From Fragum whitleyi (taxonomy: Eukaryota > Mollusca > Bivalvia > Cardiida > Cardiidae): DNA of 64,000 nucleotides. The stretch lies in NCBI GenBank assembly GCA_948146395.1, contig OX411548.1:65367020-65431019 (forward strand), read 5' to 3'. Positions 9,157 through 20,300 of this stretch are shown piece after piece. A program made the translations under genes and the position numbers. How positions within the stretch are numbered: the first letter of the stretch is position 1; every line of letters begins with the position of its first letter. Below the pieces are notes generated by a model. It did no database searches and was not told the origin of the DNA. It was given only the letters and a program-made list of their open reading frames with translations.

Positions 9157-9827
9157 AATGAAAGAAGACTATCAATTTTACAGAGAAACATTTACATATA
9201 TTCCCTTCATTTTAGTGTTTTGACCCCTTCGTCAGCTGTTTAGACCCCTTAAATTTCGCTCCTAAATTTTTTACTCCTAAATTTGAAAAAAAAAAGAAAA
9301 CAAAAAGAAGCCCAAAAGTTGTTTAAGTACTAGTGAAATATGCGCTTCAACTCAGTCCAAGATACAAAGAATGTAGTATTTTCTGACGTAAATGATTTAT
9401 ATCTGAAATCTGCCACGCCAAAGGACATATCATAAATGCAATTTCATCACAGAATATCATCCCGTTTAGAAAGAGAGCGCCATGAATTTAAAACAGGCAT
9501 AACAAGATATCATAAATAGGTCGACGACCAGTATCCTTAATGTTTTTACGAACTTCTTAGGAGTGTAAAACAGGGCCTTTTAATACTGTGTTAAATTATT
9601 TGATAAAGGAGGCGTTTTCCTCTGCGTATTTATAGCAAAATCGAAACAAGGTACGTATCAGCATTTGTATCAGAAAGAGCGAATTCATTACAAACAATGA
9701 CGCCATTGCGCATACGTTCCTTATACATGTATTTTGAAAAAAAGCAAAAGATCAGTTTAATTTACGTGTTTTACATACTCTTTTATTCTTCGAAATGATA
9801 CAAGTATAAATCTAATTATTTGTCTTT

Positions 9828-10178
9828 ATTGGACTCGATCAAAATCATTCTAAATCGCCCATTTAATGATCAATACATTCATTCCAAATCACTCAAAAAC
9901 GCTCCAAAATCGTTGAAAAGTTTCGAAATCGTTCAAAACAACCATTATTTAATTGAGTTTTTTTTTCAATTAGTCCACGATTCTTTTACAAATTAGAAGG
10001 TATGTAGATTTTCTAAAAGAAGGTAAACATTATTGCTTATTTCGTCCAAGCGATATTGGATCCCCTCCGTTGAATATTATCAAAAACTCGTTTCCCACAC
10101 TCATTTAATATCATTTCAATTTCAATCCAAAATCATTCATCTTGTCAATTTCACGATGTTTCCAAACTATTCGTGTAC
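9828..10178 (-). mobile_element. Family-A MITE, reverse orientation
   Basis: It begins CGATCAAAATCATTCTAAAT and runs through ACGCTCCAAAATCGTTGAAA and a decayed GATATTGGATCCCCTCC to TTGTCAATTTCACGATGTTT near 10150, the inverse of the plus-strand order. Confidence 0.65.
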
Positions 10179-10184
10179 ACTTAG

Positions 10185-10520
10185 TCGTTTAATTGACACT
10201 AATCTCAATCAAAACCATTCTAAATCGCTCACTCGGCGCTTCATTCATTCGATCATTCATTCATTCATTCATTCATTCATTCAAAACACTCAATCAAACC
10301 TTTCAAAGACGCACCAATACCATAAAAAGATATTATCAACAACTACACTAAAAAAGAGAAAATATCGCAATTTCACTGATATGATTGAAACTATTAGCGT
10401 CTGATTGGTTCTTGAAGAAATAGGAAGCTCTTTACAGAGCGTGTATGCATATTTTGTCTTGACCTCTGCTGCAATCGATCTATTTCCCGAAATATTTATT
10501 TTACAGAATTCGAGGAATCT
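10185..10520 (-). mobile_element. Family-A MITE, reverse orientation, partial
   Basis: It starts TTGACACTAATCTCAATC and contains CTCACTCGGCGCTTCATTC, then an ATTC run of about 8 units (10240-10280) and a body to about 10460. The inner GGGAGGTAAT block is missing. Confidence 0.6.
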
Positions 10521-10609
10521 TTTTTATATATATATATATATTTTTTTTTTATTCAACCAAGTTTACATTATCATATTATTTTAGATGTCTATATCTACAT
10601 TTTATAATA

Positions 10610-11153
10610 TACTGTTCACAAAAAGTAGAGGATATTGTAAGCTTGATTTGTGGTGTTCTGGTCAGCTTGGGCATCCATACATCTTCAGGGCCCCGTTTTT
10701 TAATCATCAATAAAGAAGCCAATTGTTTGATATCGAGACAATATCTGACTATGAGAAACAGGGTTTGGCAGCAGTCTGGACTCACGTTATTCTGGTTTCC
10801 AGCATACCATTGACTCACCTACACAGAGCTTTCATTAGACCTTACATTATTCCAACAAAATGTGATGCGAATACATGATTAAATAAACACCAAATATTTT
10901 TTCTCGAAGATATGCTCAGCTAAAGTAAGAATTTCCATTACAACATACGCCATGTTAAAATAAGCGCTATACCCCTCTCTTCTTAAATGCTGAATTTGCA
11001 GGACATGTTCAGCAGAAAAGGGAATTCCATAACTACCATATTACCATGAGACAACTGCTAGTTGGCCAAGAATAAATTAGATTGTCCTAAATTCTTTGCA
11101 ACCACAATAACATCATGGGTAAACAGATTATCCCCTACTTTTTGTGAACAGTA
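10610..11153. mobile_element. Tc1/mariner-like non-autonomous element
   Basis: Both ends start TACTGTTCACAAAAAGTAG when read inward, giving terminal inverted repeats of about 26 bp (left GTAGAGGATA, right GTAGGGGATA). TA precedes at 10608-10609 and follows at 11154-11155, the TA duplication typical of Tc1/mariner. The 544-bp interior has no transposase; the minus-strand 80-codon frame at its left end has no DDE motif I can see, so it is best read as an internally deleted derivative. Confidence 0.75.
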
Positions 11154-11638
11154 TATGTCACTTGTTTTATTTGGTTTGTTTGAACCGCGATATTGTGACC
11201 TTAGGAGAAAAATGGTCTTAAGTCCGAATCAGAAATATACAAAGTAATATTTTTGGGGGTTTTTTTTTATCTTAAACAGAAAAGTCCCCCAAAGTGATTG
11301 AATGATGTTATTGTTTAGAAAAACCCATATTTCGAAAGCGTTAATTTAGCGCGTTTTTTAGAACGTCAAAGTCCCAATTTGGTCTTTTATTTTTATTTAT
11401 TTATTTTATTTTGTAAACAAGTGACATATTATATTTGACGAATTATATATAAACATAATATCATATAGACAAACAGTTCACATTTGATAACCCATACACA
11501 TTTTTTAAAAGTTGATTGAAAGATGAAAGAATATTCTAATATTCCAGGAATCTTGATAGTACCTTCCGCGTAATGGGTGGCATACAAAGTATATAGAAAT
11601 AAACGTCATGATGAGTTCGATAGGAAGCTTTTCCGAGT

Positions 11639-11916
11639 AGCCATCGTAGCGCAGTTGGTAGCCCGTCGGACTGTCAATCTAGAGGTTCTGGGTTCGATCC
11701 CCGACGACAGTACTCATTCATTACTACCATTTGTCTCCCATCAACGGGTCGAAAATGGTAGACCTATGCGGGATAGCAGCTGTATGCTAGGAAAGGATGT
11801 GATGGTAGTATTGGTGTGAAAGATACCAAGAATCCCTTGTTAGGTGCTCCAGTCGCCGCGATATAAATGAAAGATTGTTCAAAGCGGCTTAAAACCCCAT
11901 TCAAACAATCAAACAA
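11639..11916 (+). mobile_element. tRNA-derived SINE, full length
   Basis: The head (about 11639-11712) is tRNA-like, with box A TAGCGCAGTTGG at 11647-11658 and box B GGTTCGATCCC at 11691-11701. GTC sits where an anticodon would be (GGACTGTCAATC), suggesting descent from a tRNA-Asp-like gene. The body continues through GGAAAGGATGTGATGGTAGT and CTCCAGTCGCCGCGATATAA to a CAATCAAAC tail. As a template for the family it defines the other copies at 270, 27740 and 41891. Transcription would be by RNA polymerase III. Confidence 0.8.
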
Positions 11917-12890
11917 GGGAGGCTTTTCCGTTATACGTAATTCATTGTACAGATTGAATGGAAAGTTGGTCGCATTACAACGAAAACATTTATTTTAAGA
12001 TTATAAAGATTTCAAGATGATCAATATCGGTATTCCATTATTGTATAAAATATTGAGATCTTTCTGAAAAAGGGTGACTTGAATTTACGTGAGAGCGGAT
12101 GTATTGAAAGTCTATCATTTAAGGGGTCGATGAGGTCATCTGAATGAACGTTACGCGGTCTTTTTCTGGATATGGGAGTCATTTTTTCGCTTAAGAGCAC
12201 AAAAATGTTGTTGGTGTATGTTTCTGAATTGTAATTCACACAACCAGCCCTGCGTTAAGAAAGACAAAAAGGAACACACTTTTTGCAAATTATACCCAAA
12301 TTTGCGAATGCGTTTGCGTGAAAAGTGGGTAAAATTGGCAAACAGTAATATAAATTCCACACAGGTCCATTTCCGATGTTTGTAACTTTGAAAAGGAAGT
12401 AATGATCAGTTAACGAGACTACAGAGAATGCTTGTAATAATAAATTATTCACCAGGATAAGCCCGCCAATTTTTGTGCAAGCTCTAACGGAGTTGTAAAA
12501 GATTTATTAGAAATCGTCATGAAAGTGAATAAACATGCGATATTGAATTTCTTGTACCAATATAAATTTTCCTCTAAAAATCACTGGCAAATGTTTCATA
12601 ATCGAATGTTTTCCCAGAGGCTTAAACTTTATTTTCTTTTTAATCGAAATATGCATTTCTTTAATGTGTGCATTTGCGTTTTTTAATCATTGCTATTTTT
12701 TTAACGTTTCAATATTTTTGTTGCCTATATCTCGACACCATTCACATATTGTGTTTAATATAAGTAATGCTTTTTGATGAGTTAAGGCAAAGCATAAATA
12801 ACGGATGTCATTAATCGATGTTAAACCGTGTTTAAATCACCTGAGACCAACATGCTCATGCTCATCTTTTGTAATCATTGAATGTCTTGT
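11917..12890. other. Unrecognised AT-rich stretch
   Basis: I see no gene or clear repeat. A short piece at 12298-12340 (TGCGAATGCGTTTGCGTG, then GGGTAAAATTGGCAAACAG) echoes 8682-8720, so both probably belong to one old repeat. Confidence 0.45.
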
Positions 12891-12894
12891 CCAT

Positions 12895-13375
12895 CGTGAT
12901 CCAATCTTCATGAAACTTGATCAGGATAGTTTTTTTCGGATCACAGGATGAACGCTTTGAAAATAGGAATTATCTACTTGATATCATGGGAAAATGTACA
13001 ATAATGGCAATTTTCTTATTTTCACTCTACAGGCATCAATTATGGTCCAATTTCATGAAATTTAGCCAGAATGTTTGTCGTGGTCACAAGGATGCATCAT
13101 GTTGAAAATGGCAAGGTGCCATTTGATATCACAGGAAAGGGGAACTTTATGACATCTTTCTTGTTTACACTCTAGAGGTTACAATTATGCCTCAAAATTC
13201 ATCAAACTTGATCAGAATGATTGTCAGATCACAGGGACGAACCCTTTTTAAAACAGGAAGGATCCATTTGATATCACGGGGAAAGAGACATTTATGACAA
13301 TTTTCTCGTTTACATGAAATGTAGCCTAATCATTTGTCTAGTCACAAGGATGATCCCTTATGCAAATGGCATAAT
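12895..13375 (+). repeat. Degenerate tandem repeat, about 130-bp unit
   Basis: Three to four decayed units each hold a form of CATGAAACTTGATCAGGAT, a GATCACAGG-AGGA-GAA piece, CATTTGATATCAC-GG-AA and TTTACACTCTAGAGG. This matches the intron-type repeats I associate with bivalve genomes (recalled, not searched). Related pieces are at 26480-26700 and 40570-40760. Confidence 0.6.
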
Positions 13376-13439
13376 CCCTTGCAGGGATTTTCAAACAACA
13401 ATTATTTAACTACAACAACAACATTTGCTAAGAAATTCC

Positions 13440-13500
13440 CTTTGACATAACATAGCATAACATAAAATTTATTTCATATACATAAGGCCACCGGCCCAAC
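13440..13500 (-). mobile_element. LINE 3' tail, reverse orientation
   Basis: Read on the minus strand: GGGCCGGTGGCCTTATG, then an AATAAA signal, then TTATGTTATGCTATGTTATG, a simple-repeat tail. This is how the ends of several CR1/L2-like LINEs look. Only the extreme 3' end is present; the AT-rich 13500-13680 that follows holds nothing else I recognise. Confidence 0.55.
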
Positions 13501-13852
13501 ATAAAAAATAATAACATTCATAGAAAAATATGATCATATATAATAGTGTCTATTACTTTTCATTATAGAAGATTAGTTTGTTTAATGATAAAGGTAAATT
13601 ATTTTATTATTAAAAATAAAAAAAAATAAGGTCAATGAGAAAAGTTAAAAATGTATCCTTTCATTATATCAGTATTACCTTTCACAATTGATTATCCATG
13701 ATTTCACCTGGTTTTTTAAATGATTTTATGATAGTCGTTTATTGAGCAAAAGAGACGGTGGTGAGAAATAAAGGAGCATTATGATCCTCTTGTATAGATT
13801 TGTAATCACTTCAAAATACATTCGAAATGAAACCTTAAAAAGTTACAACGAC

Positions 13853-14440
13853 AATGGTTACACAATGTCCGTAAATAACTGAAGTTGCGAGCTTTTAGTA
13901 ACCCAACGTAAATACTTTCATGAATAATTTCATGATATAACATGTGTCGATCCATTCTTACATGTAGAAAATTCCAAATAGAATTCCAATAAGTATCGGT
14001 GTATTTGACAAGGTGATATTATTCATGAATCATTAATCCTTTAGTAGCAGGTTCTTGTGTAATCAGACTGTAACCTCATTTTGCATGAACTCTCTGTTCA
14101 TATTTTCAACTCTTTTGTTACATGATAAATATTATTTTAAGTCCTTGAACATTCATATTCAGTATTTTTGTCTGTTTAAGATGGGACGATACAGTAACAT
14201 ATTCAAATACCAATGAAACGGATAAAAATACTGTAACATAACTTTGTTTTAATTTGATATAGACAGATAAACCGATTACAGTCATATCAGGGTAAAAAAC
14301 TGAAATTTAATAGCATCATGATTTTGCGATATGCAGAAACATCTTGTGTTTGTGTATATTGGAGAAAGTGAACACGTTTCATCGTTGGGTTACCAAAGCC
14401 TCGTAATTTCAGCATGGACTAGCTAAAGTTACGTGATTTC
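13853..14440. mobile_element. Candidate inverted-repeat element sharing a core with the duplication
   Basis: GTAACCCAACG at 13898-13908 is inverted at 14383-14393, and the match extends imperfectly outward (GCGAGCTTTTAG against a decayed CCAAAGCCTCGTAA). Inside, 13985-14110 (AGGTGATATTATTCATGAAT, TAGCAGGTTCTTGTGTAATC) is clearly related to 23425-23560 and 38165-38310. No coding frame. Confidence 0.4.
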
Positions 14441-14937
14441 GTAAGCAACCTACGATTTAGGCTTCAAGTTAATTATAACGGCTATCTATAGAAGTGCGTT
14501 ATTCTTATAAAAGCTGATGTACCTTAACATTAAGTGCAATGGCCCAATACATAGGCTCCGCCCTGCAAGGGAAAAAATAATGGACTATTCATGAAATGAA
14601 GCATGTCTAAAACTTATGGAAGTGGGTAACAGACAGACGGTAATTTAATTTCCAGACTGCAAGTCATTATTGCATCATTGTCCCAAAAAGATTGTCACAT
14701 GCATGTAATTATGCAAATATGTACGTCAACGAAAATTGTCTGTAGGAAACTAGATTCAGCATTTGCATTTTATCATGCAATGAAGCCTGAGTTGACCTGA
14801 TATCGCCTGTCTGATAACATAACATGATATCAGACAGTCTATATTTAGAAACAATTTGCATAAACTTTCACATAAATGTCTTCAATTCTAAAGGGCTTAT
14901 TATGATTAAGTGCTGAAAATTATTGCGTGATAAATAG

Positions 14938-15080
14938 AATAACACGTAAGTGTCTTAAAATAACAATGTTATCTGGTCTTGGCTGCGAGAAATTATCATG
15001 ACTCGGCAAAGCCTCGTCCTGCTAAATTATCCCAACCTCGACCAGATAACATTGATATTTTAAGACACTAACATGTTATT
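14938..15080. mobile_element. Foldback F6
   Basis: Outer arms AGTGTCTTAAAAT..ATGTTATCTGGTC and GACCAGATAACAT..ATTTTAAGACACT are nearly perfect inverses. Read on the minus strand, the tip is C-GA-GGC-TTT-GCC-GA-G (15002-15016), with a second mismatch lower down where GA (15038-15039) faces AA (14979-14980). The stretch CGAGGTTGGGATAATT on the minus strand closely matches CGAGGTTGGGAGAATT of foldback F2. Confidence 0.7.
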
Positions 15081-15197
15081 CACTATTCTCATAAATATTC
15101 ATTTTTCTTTAGGAATTGAAATACTGTATCAGACTTGCGATACATGTACGAAAATATGGTCCTCTTCATAAACAACAGTAACTAGCCCCAATAGTAA

Positions 15198-15248
15198 TGT
15201 TGTTGTTGTTGCTGCTGCTTCTGTTGTTGTTGTTGTTGCTGCTGCTGT
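15198..15248. repeat. (TTG/CTG)n trinucleotide microsatellite
   Basis: Alternating runs of GTT and GCT triplets with one interruption (CTTCTG), followed by a T-run. It lies in no open gene. Confidence 0.9.
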
Positions 15249-15654
15249 TTTTTTTTAAATTCATTTATTATTCTATTTAAATACTTTTTTATGAAAACAT
15301 TAGGAAACGTCAGTTAACACCGTTAAAATTCATGATTTCCGAAACCTTTGGAACTATTACGGATCCACTAACATAACTATATGACAAGGTGTTTCAGTAG
15401 TAGCTTTCAAGTAGATTCCAACCTATATCCAGCTTGTATAGAGGATAAAAGTACGGACAACACTGAAAGGTCTAATTAATACAAATAAAAAAAAGTTAAT
15501 GGAAAAGTGATGTTAGCGGCTAAACTGCACGTGTACTTTCCTAATCGAAATGCGGCCTACAAGTCGTTTCTTTGAAGCTAATCCGGTCATTCAAGACACT
15601 GTCTGCAGATTCAATATAAATGAACTCTTATCTTACTAAGCTCATTTTTTTTCC

Positions 15655-15825
15655 AAATAAATAACAAAATTTCGGGTCATTTCAACCAGTTTGCCATATG
15701 CTTTTCCAAAGATAATTAAGACTTAAGCAAATTTTGTTTCAAATACATTACAAAATTTTGGGTCGTTTAAACCGGTATGGCATATGTTTTCCCTGTATAA
15801 TCAAGACTTAAGCGGAAAATGTACA
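15655..15825 (+). repeat. Two-unit tandem duplication, about 85 bp
   Basis: AACAAAATTTCGGGTCATTT..AACCAGTTTGCCATATG..AAGACTTAAGC is followed by ACAAAATTTTGGGTCGTTTA..AACCGGTATGGCATATG..AAGACTTAAGC. The units differ at roughly one base in eight by eye. Confidence 0.65.
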
Positions 15826-15897
15826 ATAATAATAGACTGCACGCCTGTCTAGGCTGATATTAGTCTATACCATCTGCATAAGCTTTTTGTACAGTAA

Positions 15898-16010
15898 ACG
15901 ATATCGTGATATTGACAATATGAATAATTTTGGAATGATATTGAATGAGTAGAAGGAGCGAGCGTTGAGTGAAATTCAAGGGAGGTTATGCAGTATCGCT
16001 CTAATTTGAG
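15898..16010 (+). mobile_element. Family-A MITE, left fragment
   Basis: AAACGATATCGTGATATTGA, then GAGTAGAAGGAGCGAGCG and GGGAGGTTATGCAGTATCGC match the family's first 110 bp. The rest is missing. Confidence 0.6.
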
Positions 16011-16789
16011 CCAACACTCTCTATTTTCAAGTTAATTACATTCATTTAATGAAAACTTATGTCAGAATAGATAGAAATGTTAAGGAAAAGAGACAATTTA
16101 TCTAAAACAAATTTCAACTTAATCAGGAAAATGATTTAAGTACTAACGGTTCGTGAACTCTTCTTGCTGTGTTTGATGGAAAAATTCCAGATGGGCACAT
16201 TTTTAAAACTACAGATACATGTAAAGTTGGCGCCTTTCAATTTGTTTTAGTATTAGGGCCATTTTTTTTAAATTATAAGATTAAGTTACGAGCAATAATT
16301 TAATTGTTGAACCCGTCAAAAAAATTATGACGGCGTTTATAAGAAAAGTCATTTCTAACAATGAACTACGCTGAATAGTCTTTATCCGAGTTTTGGCCTG
16401 TTAGATAATTGGTGATGATTTATTCTTTCTGACGTGAACATGAATAATGTCACAAGAGCATTTACTCAGTAATGAGATCGAGAAAACACACAATAAAAAC
16501 GCTTTCAGAGAATTAGCTAATTTCCGTCCAATACATCGAGGTCGATTTGGTCTTGGTGTGAATAATAAAAACTGTCAATATCTATCATTCACTTGGCATT
16601 AGGGACACATTCGTAATACGGAGTTAAAATATTTGCGACCTTTCACGCAAAAAGAAGCATCTTGGAACTAAATGAAAAACAGGTTTGGTCCATCAGTAGT
16701 CTTCTAGAGGTCGCATTTCGGATAAATAGATATTTGGATATGGAATGTTAATTTTAGACTTTGAAATATCAGTCAAATAAGACAAGTTT

Positions 16790-16858
16790 CCACCCTGGTC
16801 AGCCTGCGCGATCCGCGCAGTCTGGTTAGCCTGTGCAATCCGCACAGTGTGACCAGGA
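16790..16858. repeat. GC-rich palindromic MITE core
   Basis: CCACCCTGGTCAGCCTG faces CAGTGTGACCAGGATGG, with two inner GC-rich palindromes (GCGCGATCCGCGC and TGTGCAATCCGCACA). It resembles the inner palindromes of families B and C and is probably a decayed relative. Confidence 0.5.
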
Positions 16859-17127
16859 TGGACATCTTTCGCCCTTACCAGATTCTTTTTTTTTCAAAAC
16901 GCCGGATAATATGTATAAGCTCAAATAAAGCTAAAATTGAATGCAGAACACAATATGCGGATAGTCTCTTAATCACCTCTAAATTTAAATTATCTGGGAA
17001 AAACTCAAATGAAATGTTCACGCAATACATTGCAATTTACATTTTTTCTAGAAATAAACAGCTTTATTTTTTATACTTCATTGGACAAACGCATATATTT
17101 CATTACCATCGCATGACCATCGTTATG

Positions 17128-17310
17128 CTGTGATAGCAAAATGATTTATGGCAAACTATAAGAGATTTTGACGAAAAATCACGATACAAATTCTATATTT
17201 GTAAACAGGTTTTTTTCTTTCAACGTACCCCAGTTTTGAGAAGTAAGCGTACGTGGGATAAGCAGCTGGTGGCTCCGATGGAATATTGTGGTTTTACTGG
17301 TGTATAATAA
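17128..17310. repeat. Two short repeat fragments
   Basis: 17130-17160 (GTGATAGCAAAATGATTTAT) matches the start of the repeat at 3049 and 36305. 17240-17310 (GTGGGATAAGCAGCTGGTGG, ATTGTGGTTTTACTGGTG) looks like an eroded SINE body. Confidence 0.45.
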
Positions 17311-20300
17311 AAGATTCGCCAATCATATTTGGTATTTAGTAAATACAACCATGTAGGCGAATATCAACCTGTCTACATGTTTATACTTTGATATTTTATG
17401 TGTGTGCGTTTTTCCCTAGCATCATTTGTACAGAGAGATCTACACATCAAACCGTTATAAAATATAACATTCAAAGTGGTAGTAGTATTAAGAAAAAAAT
17501 CTTACCCTGTAAAATTTACAAAATGAGAACTAATGTTAAAGGTTTATGTTAAGGCTATTAATATGTTATAAAACTATTTAATGCCAAATATTAATCTAAT
17601 TAGGTAGTGTTTTATTCATTAGCTTTATTTTGTCGCTAATGATCAACGCAATTAATTTGATTTAATTCAATACCTAGTCAGTTCTGACCAGACTTCACAA
17701 CTATATTGAATTAATTGAGTATTCTTCCTATACATTCTAAAGTCGAAGACGTCAAATGAGTTCCACATTTACCTAAAAATATATGAAATGTTGCAAAAAA
17801 GAGGTTCTCATTTCGGGCTTTGTTGTAATTTCTTTTAGCGTTTTACATATGTTGTATAGATCGTACGTTCCTTATATAATCCCAAAAATCATAAATGTGT
17901 CAGAATTAAATTGAAAGATTCAGTAAAAATGTAAAACATTAAATTTAATGTAGTTTATAAGATTAAGAAGACATTTAATAGAATATATTTTTATCATGAT
18001 ATAATTAATAGGTTTCGATTTAGCTTTGAAATATTCAAAAAGGGTTACATTGAATATTCATTTTCCACATAATATAATTCGTGTTTTTGACATATACATG
18101 TATAAACTTTTATCATTAGTCAACAATGAATTATTGTCTACAGCACGCACTTCATATTTATATATTTCAAAAAGTTGCAGGTTTTTTTTTGTATATTACA
18201 GAATGTAATTTAAAGGTCACAGAATTATCCATAAATAAAGAGTAAACAAATTCGTTTGTTGGCATTCTTATGGACAAAACCAATCATCGAATTTACATAA
18301 TTTCATTTGGATAACAAGACAAAATCAAGTAGCCTTTAATGTTAATACGCTTCCACCCTCCCTATCGTACAAATTGGATTATTCAATGCAATTTTATTCT
18401 ACAAATAGACACTGACCACATCGTTCAGTAATTTTTTTTCAAGAAATGACGAGAATAATTTTATGTTACATGTATGAAAGGTGAGTGGTGAGTTTTGTTT
18501 AATTGTATTTGATTTAATGTTACTTCTAACATCATTGCAGTTATATGCTGCTGGGGAACAGTAATTAACTTGATAAGCGTTTATGGATGATGCTATATGT
18601 CAGTTTTCTACATGTTATTTCAGAGAAGAACATTTTCTAAGCAAAATCCTTCGTGTTTGAATGTGCAAAGGGATACGCCCGGGCGGAGCCCGAATTTGAC
18701 CCCAGGGAAATGATATGAACAACTTTGAGTAGGTCCCTTACATAATGTTATATACCAAATACCAAACCTCTCCGTCTTTGAGTTTCATAGAAGATGATTT
18801 AAAGAAATTGCTCTATGTCTCAATGTTAAGTTGGATATTATTGAACGCAGCCAAAATATCATCGCAGTGATATGGTATTAAGAAACTCGATAAAAGTCCA
18901 ATGGATGATAAAACATAACAAGCATGAACATTGGCTGCCATCTGGTTTCATAGAAGTGGGTGAATCATTTGAACAACATCCAGAGAGCTTGACCCAATGA
19001 AGTATTCTGAAAAATAGAAATCGGTCCACTGGTCAAGGAAGTGAAGATTTTCAAAGAAATTGTAAACGGCGGATTACACACGAAAAACGGCCCAAAACGG
19101 AATAAAATTCGACGATAGCTAGAGCTCACTTTGAGCACTTCGTTCTCTGGTGTGCTTAAATCGAATAGGAGCAATAATAAAGTACACTGAAACGAACTTC
19201 TAAACGGTCACTTGTTTTTTTCTAAAAAAGTAATATTTTCTTTGGTATCTGAAATGGGAAGTAGTCGGATTCTATTAGAAAAATCATCAAGGGAGAATCT
19301 TCAATAAACAACGACTTGAAAAAATGTGAGGAAAACAACAAATTCGACGAGGGTTTGGGGGTACCCCTGATTTCAAAATTAACATTGGTGGGTGGGGTAA
19401 TTTGAGCATTTTCGCCTTGTGTGAGAAACAAAAAAGCCTGAATGTTATTTTCTTCAGTGATTTGGTATCTGACACGTAATAGCCATCGAACTTTGTGACT
19501 TGTAGGATAAATCGCCGAGCATTTCTTTGACCGAAAATTTGAAATTTTTCGAAAATTTGCAATTTTTGTGACTTTTGTAATGGAGGGTTATTGTGTTTGA
19601 TCGTTTGCTACAGACACTTAGGACAAAAATTCGAATCCATTTTTCTTTTAGAGTACGCAAAATTGAATGGCCTTTCAAATGAAAATAGAAGATACTTCAT
19701 TTATTGACTTTAGATATATTAAAATGTGGCAAATGGAAGATGGCCGTTTAGAAGTTCGTTTCAGTGTATTATGTTACCTAGTTTACAAAAAACAAGCCCT
19801 GCGTTCAGGATGGAAAAACGGCGAAATTAATTTATATTGGCATCAAATGCACTTTCAAACCATGTCTTTGTTGTTCCGTTATAGTTTTGGCTGTCTTGAA
19901 TTAACGGTGTTAGAATTTGTGAAATTTCACTATTAGGATTTTAATCGGATCTCCAATTTGGATAAATTCATTATAATTGTGACACATTAAGCCCATTATT
20001 AGCCAATCAAATTTCTTTAGGGTACGTTTGATTGATTCGAAAATAATTCAATCTTCATTTTCTTCTATCAAAGACGAACCTTCTTATTGGCCGAAACAAT
20101 GCCTTGCCAAACCGAAATTAATTTGATACGTTGTCCAGAAAAGACATCCAAATGACGTCACTTGATAATTTTCTAGGATTGTACAAAACGAATAATTTTA
20201 AACTTTTTCAAATGCAATACATTGGCAGACGTTAATTCAATAATCCTTGACTTGAAAAAGAGACTGCAAATTAATGTAGAAAACTTTGACAAAAATCGAC

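Noticed and set aside
11641..11712. tRNA gene with GTC anticodon
   Set aside because: Boxes A and B are present, but the acceptor stem does not pair cleanly, and the sequence continues into the SINE body shared by other copies.
11577..11819. Frame with VAQLVARRTVNLEVLGSIPD
   Set aside because: This is the translated tRNA-like head of the SINE, a common spurious protein; same for the minus frame at 27914-28108.
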